Source: Verrucomicrobia bacterium LW23
GTDB lineage: Bacteria > Verrucomicrobiota > Verrucomicrobiia > Methylacidiphilales > UBA1321
Assembly: GCA_003054695.1 (NCBI GenBank)
Contig: QAZA01000045.1
Location: 693,956-757,955, forward strand
Direction: 5' to 3'
DNA length: 64,000 nt
Of the stretch, positions 16,969 through 25,950 are shown piece by piece (within the stretch, counting starts at the first letter, position 1; each line of letters opens with the position of its first letter). The notes beneath the pieces are model-generated. The model saw only the letters and a list, made by a program, of their open reading frames with translations, was not told the DNA's origin and did no database searches. The translations under genes and the position numbers were made by a program.

Positions 16969-18402
16969 ATGAGATCCCCCCTTTCGGGTCGACTTCCCTC
17001 CCTGCCGCACACCCCGCGCCGGGGTAGTGCACGCGCTTCGTCACGCCCGGCCTCGGCGCCCCAGCCGCAGCCGCAGCCGCAGCCGCACGTCGGGGGCGAT
17101 CCACAAGGTGCCGCGCCCGAGCCTGAGGAAGATGCGTCGGCAGAGGAGCCCAGCGACCCGCGCCCTCTGACTCCGCAGGAGGCCACGGCGGATGACTGGG
17201 CGCGCGAGCTTCGCCTGGCGGCCATCCGCGCCGGAGAGGTCAGCGCGCGGCGCAGCGGCGACGATGGGGGCGATGCGGACAGGTACGAGAGTGCCGGGCC
17301 GTACGGAGCCGAAGGCTCGCCCACCCCCTCCGCCTCTGGCGCCACCCGCAGCGCGTTGCCGGAGCCCCTTGCCAGAGCATGGCGTGCGGCCCGGCGCTAC
17401 ATGACGCCCAGCCAGGGGCTTGTCCTGTTTTTCAGCAGCCTGTCGCTGCTTTTTGCCACGCTGGCCTCCTATTACTACTGGCAAAACCGCCTGAATGAGG
17501 CCCGGGCCCGCAGTTATCAGGACCAGCTCCGCGTGCTGCAGGAGCAGGCCGGCTTTACGGATGTTGCCGCGCACAAAGCTGCGGTGGAAGAACTTGCATC
17601 CGGCCGAGGCTCACCGGCGCCGGGCCAGACCCCTGCCGCGACAGGACATGCCGGCACCACTGATACCGCAACAGCCGCTTTGCCCGCGCCCGCCCCCGAA
17701 ACCCTGCACACCGACGAAGACGAGCACATCCGCAAGATGGAGCGCGACATGCTGGCCCGCCAAAAGGCGGCCGTCAGCGACACGGCGCCAACCCCGGCCC
17801 CGGGAGAGAGCACGGATAGCGCCGCGCCCCCCGCAGCTTCCCCAGCCTCGGCTGGTTCGGCTGGTTCATCCGGCTCGCCTGAATCGGCAAACTCTTCTGC
17901 TCCAGAGATTTCTGCTACTCCATCAGGTCCGGTGGCGGCTATCGATCCGCAGGAGCTCGATCGCATCCGCGCGGCGTTGTCCCCTCTGGTGGAGGAGCCC
18001 CAGGTCGTCCTTTCGCCCGCCGACAAAGCCGGGCTGCACGTGCAGGCGCCCGCCTTGTTTGCCGAGGGCGAATCCCGCCTGACGGCCCAGGGGCGCACGC
18101 TGCTTGGCCGTGTGGCCCGGGAGACGGCCCCATTCCTGGCCGCGCACCGCGTCCGGCTGGTCCTCAAGCACAGCTCCGCGGATGCCCTCGCCCGGGATCG
18201 CGGCACGGCGCTGTTGCAGTGCCTTACCGCCACGGAGGCCACCATCCCGGCGGCCCGCCTCCACATTGAAGTGGTGCCAGCGCCCGCCGGCGCCGGCGAG
18301 GACACGCTCGATATTTACCTGGAGCCCGCGCCCCCCGAAACTCAGCCCGGCACGCCTCGGCCCCAGCGCTCCGCCTCGCCCTTTCCGGACGATGCGGCGT
18401 AG
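16969..18402 (+). CDS. Single-pass membrane protein, OmpA/MotB-like C-terminus
   Basis: A 477-residue protein. Residues 1-145 are Pro/Gln/Ala-rich and probably cytoplasmic. Residues 150-170 are a transmembrane helix, followed by a short coiled coil and a Ser/Ala/Pro-rich linker to about 330. The C-terminal part (about 340-455) has the layout of an OmpA/MotB peptidoglycan-binding domain: a strand, LFAEGESRLTAQGRTLLGRVA, a later strand VRLVLKHSS, and an R-x-x-x-L helix. The match is weak. It lies 190 bp after the lipoprotein gene on the same strand, so the two may form one envelope complex. Confidence 0.65.
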   Translation: MRSPLSGRLPSLPHTPRRGSARASSRPASAPQPQPQPQPHVGGDPQGAAPEPEEDASAEEPSDPRPLTPQEATADDWARELRLAAIRAGEVSARRSGDDGGDADRYESAGPYGAEGSPTPSASGATRSALPEPLARAWRAARRYMTPSQGLVLFFSSLSLLFATLASYYYWQNRLNEARARSYQDQLRVLQEQAGFTDVAAHKAAVEELASGRGSPAPGQTPAATGHAGTTDTATAALPAPAPETLHTDEDEHIRKMERDMLARQKAAVSDTAPTPAPGESTDSAAPPAASPASAGSAGSSGSPESANSSAPEISATPSGPVAAIDPQELDRIRAALSPLVEEPQVVLSPADKAGLHVQAPALFAEGESRLTAQGRTLLGRVARETAPFLAAHRVRLVLKHSSADALARDRGTALLQCLTATEATIPAARLHIEVVPAPAGAGEDTLDIYLEPAPPETQPGTPRPQRSASPFPDDAA

Positions 18403-18456
18403 CGGCGCAGGGACGGCATCCTCCTCCGCCGCAGCCGCTTTCCCCACCCCCCACGC

Positions 18457-18945
18457 CTACTTGTTGTTGCGATTCTCGAACTGGTCCACCCAATCCTTGC
18501 CTTTGCGGGCGGTGATGAGCCAGGTGCGTTTGTCCAGGCTCAGCACATCGGGGCCCATGAGGAAGGATTTCTCCTCGAAAATGGCGCGAAAATCCTCGGC
18601 CGTAAAGCCGCGGTCGGCGGGGCTTTTTACCTTGTCGGCGTCCAGTTGCAGCAGCACCTTTTGCTGGCCCAGGTCCGCAAAGGCGTAGACTTTGTCGTCT
18701 GGCAGTTCCGCCAGCTTGGGGTTGATCTTCTTGATCTCCGCGCCTTTAAAGAAGGTGACCTGCCGGGGGATCGGGTCCGACCACTTGTTGCCATCGGCCC
18801 ACTGCAAAACGGCGCGACGCTGGATATCCGCCCTGGCCGGCATCGCCGCCGCCAGCATCAGCGCCACGGCAACAAGCGCAATTGCCATGCTCCGAAGCCA
18901 CTCGGCCGTACCCGGAAGGCGTTGCGGTGAAGAGAAAAGCTTCAT
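18457..18945 (-). CDS. Secreted hypothetical protein
   Basis: A 162-residue protein. The start at 18945 gives MKLFSSPQRLPG, followed by a hydrophobic stretch (MAIALVAVALMLAAA) and signal cleavage near MPARA-D. The mature part has an N-terminal segment (RRAVLQWADGNKWSDPIPRQ), an acidic/Lys-rich middle and the ending WVDQFENRNNK. It may be a small alpha/beta periplasmic domain; no family is recognised. The gene ends 54 bp from the convergent OmpA-like gene. Confidence 0.65.
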   Translation of the reverse strand: MKLFSSPQRLPGTAEWLRSMAIALVAVALMLAAAMPARADIQRRAVLQWADGNKWSDPIPRQVTFFKGAEIKKINPKLAELPDDKVYAFADLGQQKVLLQLDADKVKSPADRGFTAEDFRAIFEEKSFLMGPDVLSLDKRTWLITARKGKDWVDQFENRNNK

Positions 18946-19006
18946 TGCTGGTAACTTGGCCGATTCCCGCCGCGTGTGCAATGGCAGAATCGCAGCGCCG
19001 GACGGC

Positions 19007-19549
19007 CTATGCCGGCGCGGGGATGCGCACATCCTCCGGGGCGTTCTCGCGAAACCACTTGGCCACGTCGAAGTCGTTGAACCAGAAGTACTCGCCGCGG
19101 CCGATGAGATGCGCGGCGTGGATGCAGTGCGAGCGCAGGATTTCCTTCTCACCGAATTCCCGGGCGGAGTGGGCGGCTTTGCTCAGGCGGATGGGCCAGT
19201 CGCTCCACCGCTGCCCGGGGCCCGTGATGTCGGGCGGGATAAACTCCGCGCTGACCAGGCACCAGCCCCAGGCGCGGGCCAGCAGCTCGTGCCCCAGCCG
19301 GTAGCTGGCCATATAGCCGGCGTCCTGCTTCAGCCGGGCGATGTCGCCGCTGTACACGGTGTAGCGGGTCCCGTGCTGGCTGGGGCGGGGGATGGGGAAC
19401 ATCCACCAGTCGTAGTGGTGCGAGTGGAATTCCTTCCACTGGCCGGCCGCGGCCCATCGCTGAAAGGCGGCGCACGTCTCCGCCTGTTTGGCTTTCATCA
19501 CGTCCAGCCCGGCAAAATCCGGGTTGGTGTTGTATTTAAGCTCGCCCAT
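19007..19549 (-). CDS. Conserved-looking hypothetical protein (DWWMFPI)
   Basis: A 180-residue soluble protein, unusually rich in Trp and aromatic residues (HSHHYDWWMFPIPRPSQHGTR, RAWGWCLVSAEF). The start at 19549 (MGELKYNTNPDFAG) is preferred because upstream codons in the frame are low-quality. The composition and DWWMFPI motif suggest a compact enzyme-like domain, but no family can be named. It lies 61 bp upstream of the secreted gene on the same strand. Confidence 0.6.
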   Translation of the reverse strand: MGELKYNTNPDFAGLDVMKAKQAETCAAFQRWAAAGQWKEFHSHHYDWWMFPIPRPSQHGTRYTVYSGDIARLKQDAGYMASYRLGHELLARAWGWCLVSAEFIPPDITGPGQRWSDWPIRLSKAAHSAREFGEKEILRSHCIHAAHLIGRGEYFWFNDFDVAKWFRENAPEDVRIPAPA

Positions 19550-19981
19550 AGGGATTGTTGTTGTACACAAGGTAGCACAGATAAGGCGGGTGAAGCAAAC
19601 GGGTGCAACAGTTTCCCCTGCCTTTTTGCTCCACCGAGCTTCCGTGAGATCCTTGTAATCGGTGGTTAAACCATCTGCCACTGGCTGCGGGGAAAGTTTA
19701 GACCACGGGTTGCGCGGAAGGGAGAGGTGAGGGCACGGAGGATTTGTGGGAAGATCGCCAGGACTGCGAGACAGAAAAGCTCGAATGTCGACAGTCTCCA
19801 GTTTCCTGATTCTCAGCCAATTGCGAGGAAAACGCAATGTTGGCACAAAAAAGGCTTGCGTTTTCCGCCCGTTTCCCGCATTCTGATTAGCTCGCGCGAG
19901 CAGGCACATCCCTCGGCTACCGCAACCTACGCAACACACACACGACGCGCGCGCGGTTCTCTACCTTTTTCCCTTAAGTCC
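19550..19981. other. Divergent intergenic region before rpoZ
   Basis: No supported gene in 432 bp. It contains a perfect 11-bp inverted repeat, GGAAAACGCAA (19827-19837) against TTGCGTTTTCC (19856-19866), with an 18-nt spacer, about 115-155 bp before rpoZ. This could be an operator; nothing else is clear. Confidence 0.4.
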
Positions 19982-20224
19982 ATGAAGAATATTCTTGTCC
20001 AGGATGCCCTTAAAAAGATTGGCACCCCGCAGACGCTCGTCAACCTCGTCTCCAAGCGCGTCAAGCAGCTGGGCCAGGGCTATGCCCCGCTGGTCCACAC
20101 CAACCCGCGCATGACCTTCATGGACATCGCTTTGCAGGAAATCACCGACGGCAAACTTACGTTCGAATCGCTGCCCATCGAGCCCGACCTTGAGCGCCCC
20201 GGCTCGCAGACCGGCCTGGCCTAG
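19982..20224 (+). CDS. rpoZ: RNA polymerase omega subunit
   Basis: An 80-residue protein that helps assemble and stabilise the RNA polymerase beta' subunit. The C-terminal part has the omega pattern: YAPLVHTNPRMTFMDIALQE, then ITDGKL. The N-terminal VQDALKKIGTPQTLVNLVSKR fits helix 1. Length is normal. The ATG at 19982 has no Shine-Dalgarno. It is followed 190 bp later by smpB. Confidence 0.85.
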   Translation: MKNILVQDALKKIGTPQTLVNLVSKRVKQLGQGYAPLVHTNPRMTFMDIALQEITDGKLTFESLPIEPDLERPGSQTGLA

Positions 20225-20414
20225 GCCTGGCCCCGAGGTTCCAGCCTCTTCTGCCGGCTATAGCGCATCTGCCCGGGCAACGGGCACACTTCCTGCGGAG
20301 AAACGTCCGTCGCACTCTATTCTCCCTCTCCCCCAGCGCCACCTCTGAAGGATCGCGGCCCTGCCGTGCCCCAACACCGGTGGCGCCAAGCCCACTTTTG
20401 CAGTAGGATGCACT

Positions 20415-20900
20415 ATGGCCTCCAACAAACAACGGAAGACAGGCATCGGTGACGTCGTCACCAACCGCAAAGCCAATCACGACTATACGATCCTCGATAC
20501 TCTCGAGGCCGGGTTGGTGCTGCGCGGCAGCGAGGTCAAAAGCCTGCGCGCCGGCAAAGGCAATCTCAACGAGGCGTTTGCCCGCATTGAAGGCGACGAG
20601 GTGTGGCTGTACGGCAGCGACATCCAGAGCTACGAGTTTGCCAACATTTACGATCACACGCCCAAAACCAAGCGCAAGCTGCTGCTGCACCGCCAGGAGA
20701 TCCGCAAACTCCACAGCAGCGTCACCATCGCCGGCCGCTCCCTCATTGCGCTAAAGATGTACTGGAAGAACCGTCGCATTAAAGTGCTGCTGGGCATCGG
20801 CGTTGGCAAACAGCACCAGGACAAACGCGAAACCCTGAAGCGCGCCGTCCAAAAGCGCGAGATGGACCAGGCCATGAAGGCGGCGCGCCGGGCGGGGTAG
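20415..20900 (+). CDS. smpB: SsrA-binding protein
   Basis: Binds tmRNA and brings it to stalled ribosomes for trans-translation. Diagnostic blocks: NRKANHDYTILDTLEAGLVL, GSEVKSLRAGKGNLNEAFA, EVWLYGSDIQSYEFAN, RKLLLHRQEI and the basic C-terminal tail KRETLKRAVQKREMDQAM that enters the mRNA channel. It is 161 residues, normal length. The tmRNA gene itself was not found in the window. Confidence 0.97.
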   Translation: MASNKQRKTGIGDVVTNRKANHDYTILDTLEAGLVLRGSEVKSLRAGKGNLNEAFARIEGDEVWLYGSDIQSYEFANIYDHTPKTKRKLLLHRQEIRKLHSSVTIAGRSLIALKMYWKNRRIKVLLGIGVGKQHQDKRETLKRAVQKREMDQAMKAARRAG

Positions 20901-20925
20901 GGCGGAGGGCGAGAGCACAGTACTT

Positions 20926-23337
20926 TTGTGCAACATCGGCATTGCGTCTGCTGGGTGGTTTGATACGTTTGTGTGCGTGACGTTGGCGCTCGTTCGATCG
21001 CCTCTGCCTGCTTACTCGACACCCTCCCCTTCCCCTCCCGTGCCCGCATCACCCCACTCACGGCGTCGTGCCGCTTCCACCGGCCTGGCTGCGTCAAACT
21101 CCGCGGCCGGGGAGCAAACGGCCGCTTTTCCCGAGCTCGTCCCCGTGCCAGCGACCGCGCCGGTTGCCCCGGCCGGCGGGAAGTTGCGCATGGTGGAGGA
21201 CGACGGCGACGAAGAATCAGCGCCGCGCCCCTCGGGGCTGGGCGTGCGGCCGTTTCGCGAGCCGGGTCCGGAGGAGTTCTCCATCGAGCTGCGCCCGCCC
21301 GCCAGGTACGCCATCAACTACGCGGCGGAGCTGAACCACGAGCAGTTGGAGGCCGTGACGTCCGAGCCCGGCCCAATGCTCGTCATTGCCGGGGCGGGCA
21401 GCGGCAAAACGCGGACGCTGACGTACCGCGTGGCGTGGCTGATCGAGAATCAGGTGCGGCCGGATGCTATTCTGCTGCTGACGTTTACGAACAAAGCCGC
21501 GCGCGAGATGCTGGAACGAGTAACCGCGCTTCTGCCCCTGGACGCGGGTGCGCTGTGGGGCGGCACGTTCCACAGCTTTGGCCTGCGACTGCTGCGCATG
21601 CACGGCCAGGCGCTCGGCTTCCCCAAAAACATTGCCGTGCTGGATGACGAGGACTCCACCAAGCTGCTGGGCGCGGCGCTTAAGGAGGAGGTGGAGAAGG
21701 ATTTTGCGGACAAGGGCGGCCTGTCCAACGCGCTGGCCAAGGAGAAAATGAAGCTGCTGCCCAAGCCCGCGCTGGCCGCCAACCTGCTTAGCCTGGCTGT
21801 TAATAAACGCTTGTCCATCAAGGAGATACTGAAGGAGCGGCACGACTATCTCGTCCCCCACGCCCCGCTGCTGGAGCGCGCGCAGGCCCGCTACCGCGCC
21901 GCCAAGTTTGCGGCGGGCGCGGTGGATTTCGATGATCTGCTGGAGCTGCCGTTGCGCCTGTTTGCGGAGCACCCGGAGCTGCGCGTGCGGTACCAGCGCA
22001 AATTCCAGCACATCCTTGTCGACGAATTTCAGGACACCAACACCGTGCAGGCGGAGCTCATCCGCGTGCTGGCGCAGAAGCACGGGCGGCTGATGGTGGT
22101 GGGCGATGACGCGCAAAGCATTTACAGCTGGCGCGGCGCCAACTTCCGCAATATCCTGAATTTTCCCGAAACCTTTGCGGGAGCGAAGGTTGTGCGGATC
22201 ACCACCAACTACCGCAGCACCCCGCCCATCCTGGATCTGGCCAACGCGGCTATCGCGCCCAATACGGAGCAGTTTCCCAAGGAGCTGCGCAGCGCCTTCT
22301 CCATCGAGCTGCCGCCCGGCTTTGAGGCGAGCGATAACGACGGCGGCGGCGGCGCCCGGCTCACCTACGCCAAGCCGGCGGTGGTTCGCGCTCAGGACGC
22401 GCTGGAGCAGGCTAAGTTTGTCGTCCAGCGTGTTTCGGAAATGATTGAGGATGAAGGAGTTGAGCCCAGCGAGATAGCGGTGCTCTATCGCTCGCACTTT
22501 CACGTGCGCGAGGTGGAGCGCGGGCTGCGCGAGATGAAAGTGCCGGTGGAGCTCACCAGCGGCCTCCCTTTCTTTCAGCAGGCGCACATTAAGGATGTGC
22601 TTGCGTTTCTGAGGCTTGCGCACAATCCCGGCGATGAGATCGCGTTCATGCGCGTCGCCGGCATGCTGGACGGCGTGGGCGAGAAAACCGCGGCGCGCCT
22701 GTGGGCCGACCTGCGCAGCGGCACGCCGTTCGCCTCCGCCAAACCGCCCGCCAAAGCCGCGCGCGACTGGCTGCAGCTGGGCGAGACGCTCCGACAAATC
22801 GCCGAGCTGGGCGAGGAAAGCCCCGCGTCCCCGCAAATTCACATTGCGCTGGAGGCCATGTACGACGACTACATGAAGGCCACCTTCGACGACTACCGCG
22901 AGCGCTACGCCGACCTGATGCGCCTGCGCGCCGACCCCGCCACGGTGAGCGACCTGCTGACCCAGGCCGCGCTGGAGGCCAGCACCCGCAGGGAAAGCCG
23001 CGACAAACCGCGCGTGCGCCTCAGCACCATCCACCAGGCCAAAGGGCTGGAGTGGCAGGCCGTGTTTGTGTTGAACCTGGCCGAAGGCCTTTTCCCAAGC
23101 AACCGCACCATTCAGGAGGGAGGCCTGCCCGCGCTGGAGGAGGAGCGCCGCTTGTTCTACGTCGCCGTAACTCGCGCACGCCAAAGCCTTTACCTCTGCT
23201 GGCCGCAGTACTGGATTGCGCCGGATACCGGACTGCAGCAGATGGAGCGCTCGCAGTTTATCGAGGATGTGGCGCCGAAGCTGTACCAATCGTGGAAGTT
23301 GAAGAGCGACAAGGATATGCCGTACGAGCCCTGGTAG
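20926..23337 (+). CDS. UvrD/PcrA-type superfamily I helicase
   Basis: ATP-dependent 3'-5' DNA helicase for repair and replication. Motifs in order: Walker A AGAGSGKT (residues 155-162), FTNKAAREM, GTFHSFGLRLLR, Walker B VDEFQDTN, DAQSIYSWRGA, TTNYRSTPPIL, LSTIHQAKGLEWQAVF and RRLFYVAVTRARQ. The first 125 residues are a Pro/Ala-rich extension with no motif. The start is uncertain: TTG at 20926 gives the longest frame, and ATG at 21190 (residue 89) still keeps the whole helicase core. It is followed at once by a 19-bp tandem repeat. Confidence 0.93.
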   Translation: MCNIGIASAGWFDTFVCVTLALVRSPLPAYSTPSPSPPVPASPHSRRRAASTGLAASNSAAGEQTAAFPELVPVPATAPVAPAGGKLRMVEDDGDEESAPRPSGLGVRPFREPGPEEFSIELRPPARYAINYAAELNHEQLEAVTSEPGPMLVIAGAGSGKTRTLTYRVAWLIENQVRPDAILLLTFTNKAAREMLERVTALLPLDAGALWGGTFHSFGLRLLRMHGQALGFPKNIAVLDDEDSTKLLGAALKEEVEKDFADKGGLSNALAKEKMKLLPKPALAANLLSLAVNKRLSIKEILKERHDYLVPHAPLLERAQARYRAAKFAAGAVDFDDLLELPLRLFAEHPELRVRYQRKFQHILVDEFQDTNTVQAELIRVLAQKHGRLMVVGDDAQSIYSWRGANFRNILNFPETFAGAKVVRITTNYRSTPPILDLANAAIAPNTEQFPKELRSAFSIELPPGFEASDNDGGGGARLTYAKPAVVRAQDALEQAKFVVQRVSEMIEDEGVEPSEIAVLYRSHFHVREVERGLREMKVPVELTSGLPFFQQAHIKDVLAFLRLAHNPGDEIAFMRVAGMLDGVGEKTAARLWADLRSGTPFASAKPPAKAARDWLQLGETLRQIAELGEESPASPQIHIALEAMYDDYMKATFDDYRERYADLMRLRADPATVSDLLTQAALEASTRRESRDKPRVRLSTIHQAKGLEWQAVFVLNLAEGLFPSNRTIQEGGLPALEEERRLFYVAVTRARQSLYLCWPQYWIAPDTGLQQMERSQFIEDVAPKLYQSWKLKSDKDMPYEPW

Positions 23338-23351
23338 CCGCAGGCCGCCCT

Positions 23352-23446
23352 GCGCAGGGCTGTTGCCAAAGCGCAGGGCTGTTGCCAAAGCGCAGGGCTG
23401 TTGCCAAAGCGCAGGGCTGTTGCCAAAGCGCAGGGCTGTTGCCAAA
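23352..23446. repeat. Five perfect 19-bp tandem repeats
   Basis: The unit GCGCAGGGCTGTTGCCAAA is repeated five times head to tail with no spacer (starts at 23352, 23371, 23390, 23409 and 23428). The repeat begins 14 bp after the helicase stop. The unit is not a multiple of three and there are no spacers, so it is neither coding nor CRISPR. Confidence 0.95.
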
Positions 23447-23610
23447 GTTGTAAAAAGATAATTTTTTGCGGAAAAGTGGCCATTATTCGCTGTATCCGGG
23501 CGCTCGGACTGGTGTAGCTTGAGAATAGCCCTTCAAGTCTCTTAATAACAGAGCTTGTAGCGCCATGATCCTCCCACCCACTCGCGCCGGAATCTATCCC
23601 GCATCTATAT

Positions 23611-24207
23611 ATGAGCCACACGTTTTCTCCTTCCGTAGCGATTCGCTCCGTGCTTACGCGTGCGGCCATCGCACTGGGCGCTGTGTTTTGCCTTACACTT
23701 CTCTTTGCAACGCAAGGTTTTGCAGGAGACGATTTTCGCGTGCAGTTTGAAAAGAAAACCGCGGTCGATCGCGACAAGGAGGACGACAAAAAGTACGGCA
23801 GCGGCGTCAAGCGCGTGGAGAAGCTGGACTTTGAGGCGAGCGTCAGCTACCAGGGCATCGAGAACGCAAAGGGCGTAACCGTAACGTTTTATATCATAGG
23901 CGGCGACCACGTGTGGGAGCGTAAGGACCAGGAGCTCTACATCGTGGGAACCTATCCGCACGAGGGACAAGAGTTCCGCGGCGGCGAGACAAAGAAATAC
24001 ACGATGGGGCCGATCAGCTTCCCCGATGTGGAGACGCGCAAGGGCAACACCAGGTGGCGCAGCGGTGTCAAGTTCGAGGGCTGGGTGGCCGAGTTTGCCA
24101 AGGACGGCAAGATTATCGGCCGCGTTGGCAAGACGCCCGACATGGCGAAAAAGGTGGAGCGCAGCGAGTTGAAGACGATTGACCTGAGCCGGATTGAGTT
24201 TAAGTAG
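23611..24207 (+). CDS. Secreted hypothetical protein
   Basis: A 198-residue protein. Residues 1-38 form a signal peptide (FATQGFA-GDD). The mature chain looks beta-rich: LDFEASVSYQGIENAKGVTV, then TFYIIGGDH, then a GETKKYTMGPISFPD segment and WVAEFAKDGKIIGRVGKTPD. This resembles the Ig-like or FxYD-type periplasmic modules that are common in Verrucomicrobia, but no family is assigned. It ends at a clear intrinsic terminator (24241-24268), so it is a single-gene transcript. Confidence 0.7.
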   Translation: MSHTFSPSVAIRSVLTRAAIALGAVFCLTLLFATQGFAGDDFRVQFEKKTAVDRDKEDDKKYGSGVKRVEKLDFEASVSYQGIENAKGVTVTFYIIGGDHVWERKDQELYIVGTYPHEGQEFRGGETKKYTMGPISFPDVETRKGNTRWRSGVKFEGWVAEFAKDGKIIGRVGKTPDMAKKVERSELKTIDLSRIEFK

Positions 24208-24240
24208 GCGGCGATAGTGGCGGGATGGCTGTAACACAAA

Positions 24241-24268
24241 GCGGGAGAAGATGTTCTCCCGCTTTTTT
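24241..24268 (+). terminator. Intrinsic terminator
   Basis: A 9-bp stem, GCGGGAGAA against TTCTCCCGC, with loop GATG, followed by six T. It lies 34 nt after the 24207 stop. Confidence 0.9.
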
Positions 24269-24478
24269 GCGGTGACATGTTGGCAATGACTAACAAAATG
24301 TAGCATGGCTCACTTATTGTCTTGTGTTGAAGCAGGCTTTCAAAGATAGTCGGCGCTAACTCGCCTTACCTCTCACTTTTTCCTCCCCTCCCGCCCCTTT
24401 GTCCATTGGGGAAAAGGAGGAAAAGAAGATCTGGCTCTCGACTGCCGGCCCTCTGACGCCCTCCCAAACTTGTACTCC

Positions 24479-25813
24479 ATGAACTCTATCTGCTATCTCC
24501 TGCAACTCGTTGTCAGTGCACAGCTTGCAGCCATTCTGCTGATGGCCGCCGCAATTCTCGCCCCCCTCGGCATTATCGATGTCAGGGCCGGTGAATCCGC
24601 ACAAGCCGCGGCGCCGGCCTCTTCCGCCTCCGAGGCCAGGCGGCTGGAGCGCCTGGTGGATACCCACGCCATCCATGTGGAAACCGCAAAGCCCGGCGTG
24701 AGGATGAGCGGCTACGTGCAGGCCAGCTATACCCAGCAGTTTGCCAGCGAGGGCGAGGAGAGCCTGGGTACGACGGAGAACGCCTTCCGTAACGACTTCG
24801 ACACCAACGACTTCAATATCAACGCCATCAAGCTGGTCATCGAGCGCCCGCTGGGTGAGGACCGCACGGTGTGGGACGCCGGCTTCCACACCGACATCTG
24901 GTTTGGCGAGGACGCCTCCATGTTTTCCGCCGCCGACCCCGCCGTTACGCCGGGCGGCGATCTCTTTCTCCATCAGGCCTATGTGAACCTGCTTGTGCCG
25001 GTAGGGCGCGGGGTGGAGGTGCGCATGGGTAAAATGGTGAGCCTTCTCGGCTACGAGGGCGAGGAGCGGCCGGACAACATGAATTACAGCTATGGCTTGC
25101 TTAACGTGTTGTTCTACAATGGGATATCCACCGGGCTGCTGGGGCGCTACCGCTTTACGGAGAGCTTCGAGATCACGCTCGGCACCTTCAACTCGTGGGA
25201 GAGCTCCGACGGCGGTATCTTTGCGCCCGGTCTGCCCAGCAACCCCGGCGTCACCGGCCAGGCGCTGCTGTGTACGAAGGATGGCGAAACGTCTCTCGCC
25301 TGGAATTTTGCCTGGGCGCCCGACGGCGGCCCCGTTGCCGCCTCCCCCGCTTTTAGGGAAAATGCCTCCACGCTCGTCGTGGAGATGTGTGGTGAGTGGA
25401 AGCCGCAATGCGTTCCTGATAAACGCCTTACGCTGGCGTTCGACCTGGGCGCCGGCTATGCGGACAGCGGTACGGACAGCCTGCTGGGCGCCGCCGCGCA
25501 GGACTCGAGCAGCTGGTGGGGCGTGGCCCTTTTTGCCCGCTATGACCTCACCCCGCGCCTCTCCGTGCGCACACGGTGCGAGTACGCGCACAGCGACGAC
25601 GGCGGCAAATTCATCGGCGCGGCCGTGCCCGGCAACAATGCGGACCTCCCCACGGGCAGCATCGATCTCTGGAGCGGCACCGTTACCGGCGCTTACAACC
25701 TCTACGACAACGTGTTGCTACGCGTGGAGTACCGCTGCGACCACAGCCAGGACGACGCGATAAACGGCGGCAACCAGCACCAGGTCAGCGTGGATCTCAC
25801 CTACGCGTTTTAA
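24479..25813 (+). CDS. Outer-membrane beta-barrel porin (BBP2-like)
   Basis: A 444-residue outer-membrane protein. The start at 24479 (MNSICYLLQLV) is preferred over TTG 24470. A signal peptide precedes a linker (SAQAAAPASSASEARR), then the barrel: GYVQASYTQQF, NINAIKLVIERPL, VWDAGFHTDIWFGEDA, FLHQAYVNLLVPVG, VRMGKMVSLLGYE. The chain ends QVSVDLTYAF, with the C-terminal Phe that OMP assembly requires. The layout matches putative porins of the BBP2 family; the transported solute is unknown. Neighbouring genes do not suggest a partner. Confidence 0.85.
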   Translation: MNSICYLLQLVVSAQLAAILLMAAAILAPLGIIDVRAGESAQAAAPASSASEARRLERLVDTHAIHVETAKPGVRMSGYVQASYTQQFASEGEESLGTTENAFRNDFDTNDFNINAIKLVIERPLGEDRTVWDAGFHTDIWFGEDASMFSAADPAVTPGGDLFLHQAYVNLLVPVGRGVEVRMGKMVSLLGYEGEERPDNMNYSYGLLNVLFYNGISTGLLGRYRFTESFEITLGTFNSWESSDGGIFAPGLPSNPGVTGQALLCTKDGETSLAWNFAWAPDGGPVAASPAFRENASTLVVEMCGEWKPQCVPDKRLTLAFDLGAGYADSGTDSLLGAAAQDSSSWWGVALFARYDLTPRLSVRTRCEYAHSDDGGKFIGAAVPGNNADLPTGSIDLWSGTVTGAYNLYDNVLLRVEYRCDHSQDDAINGGNQHQVSVDLTYAF

Positions 25814-25950
25814 CCGTGGCGCTTCAAGAAAGGTGCTTCGGTTAGACATAGGGGCAAATTGGATGCCTTATTTCTGCCAAATCCGGATATTTTCCGTTTT
25901 TTTACGTGTCACCATTGACGTTACCTCTTGTGGCCGATATTTCTTGGAGG

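Noticed and set aside
21217-23445. 742-codon minus-strand frame opposite the helicase
   Set aside because: Antisense shadow; begins inside the 19-bp tandem repeats.
23352-23446. CRISPR array
   Set aside because: Repeat units are contiguous without spacers and only 19 bp; no cas genes.
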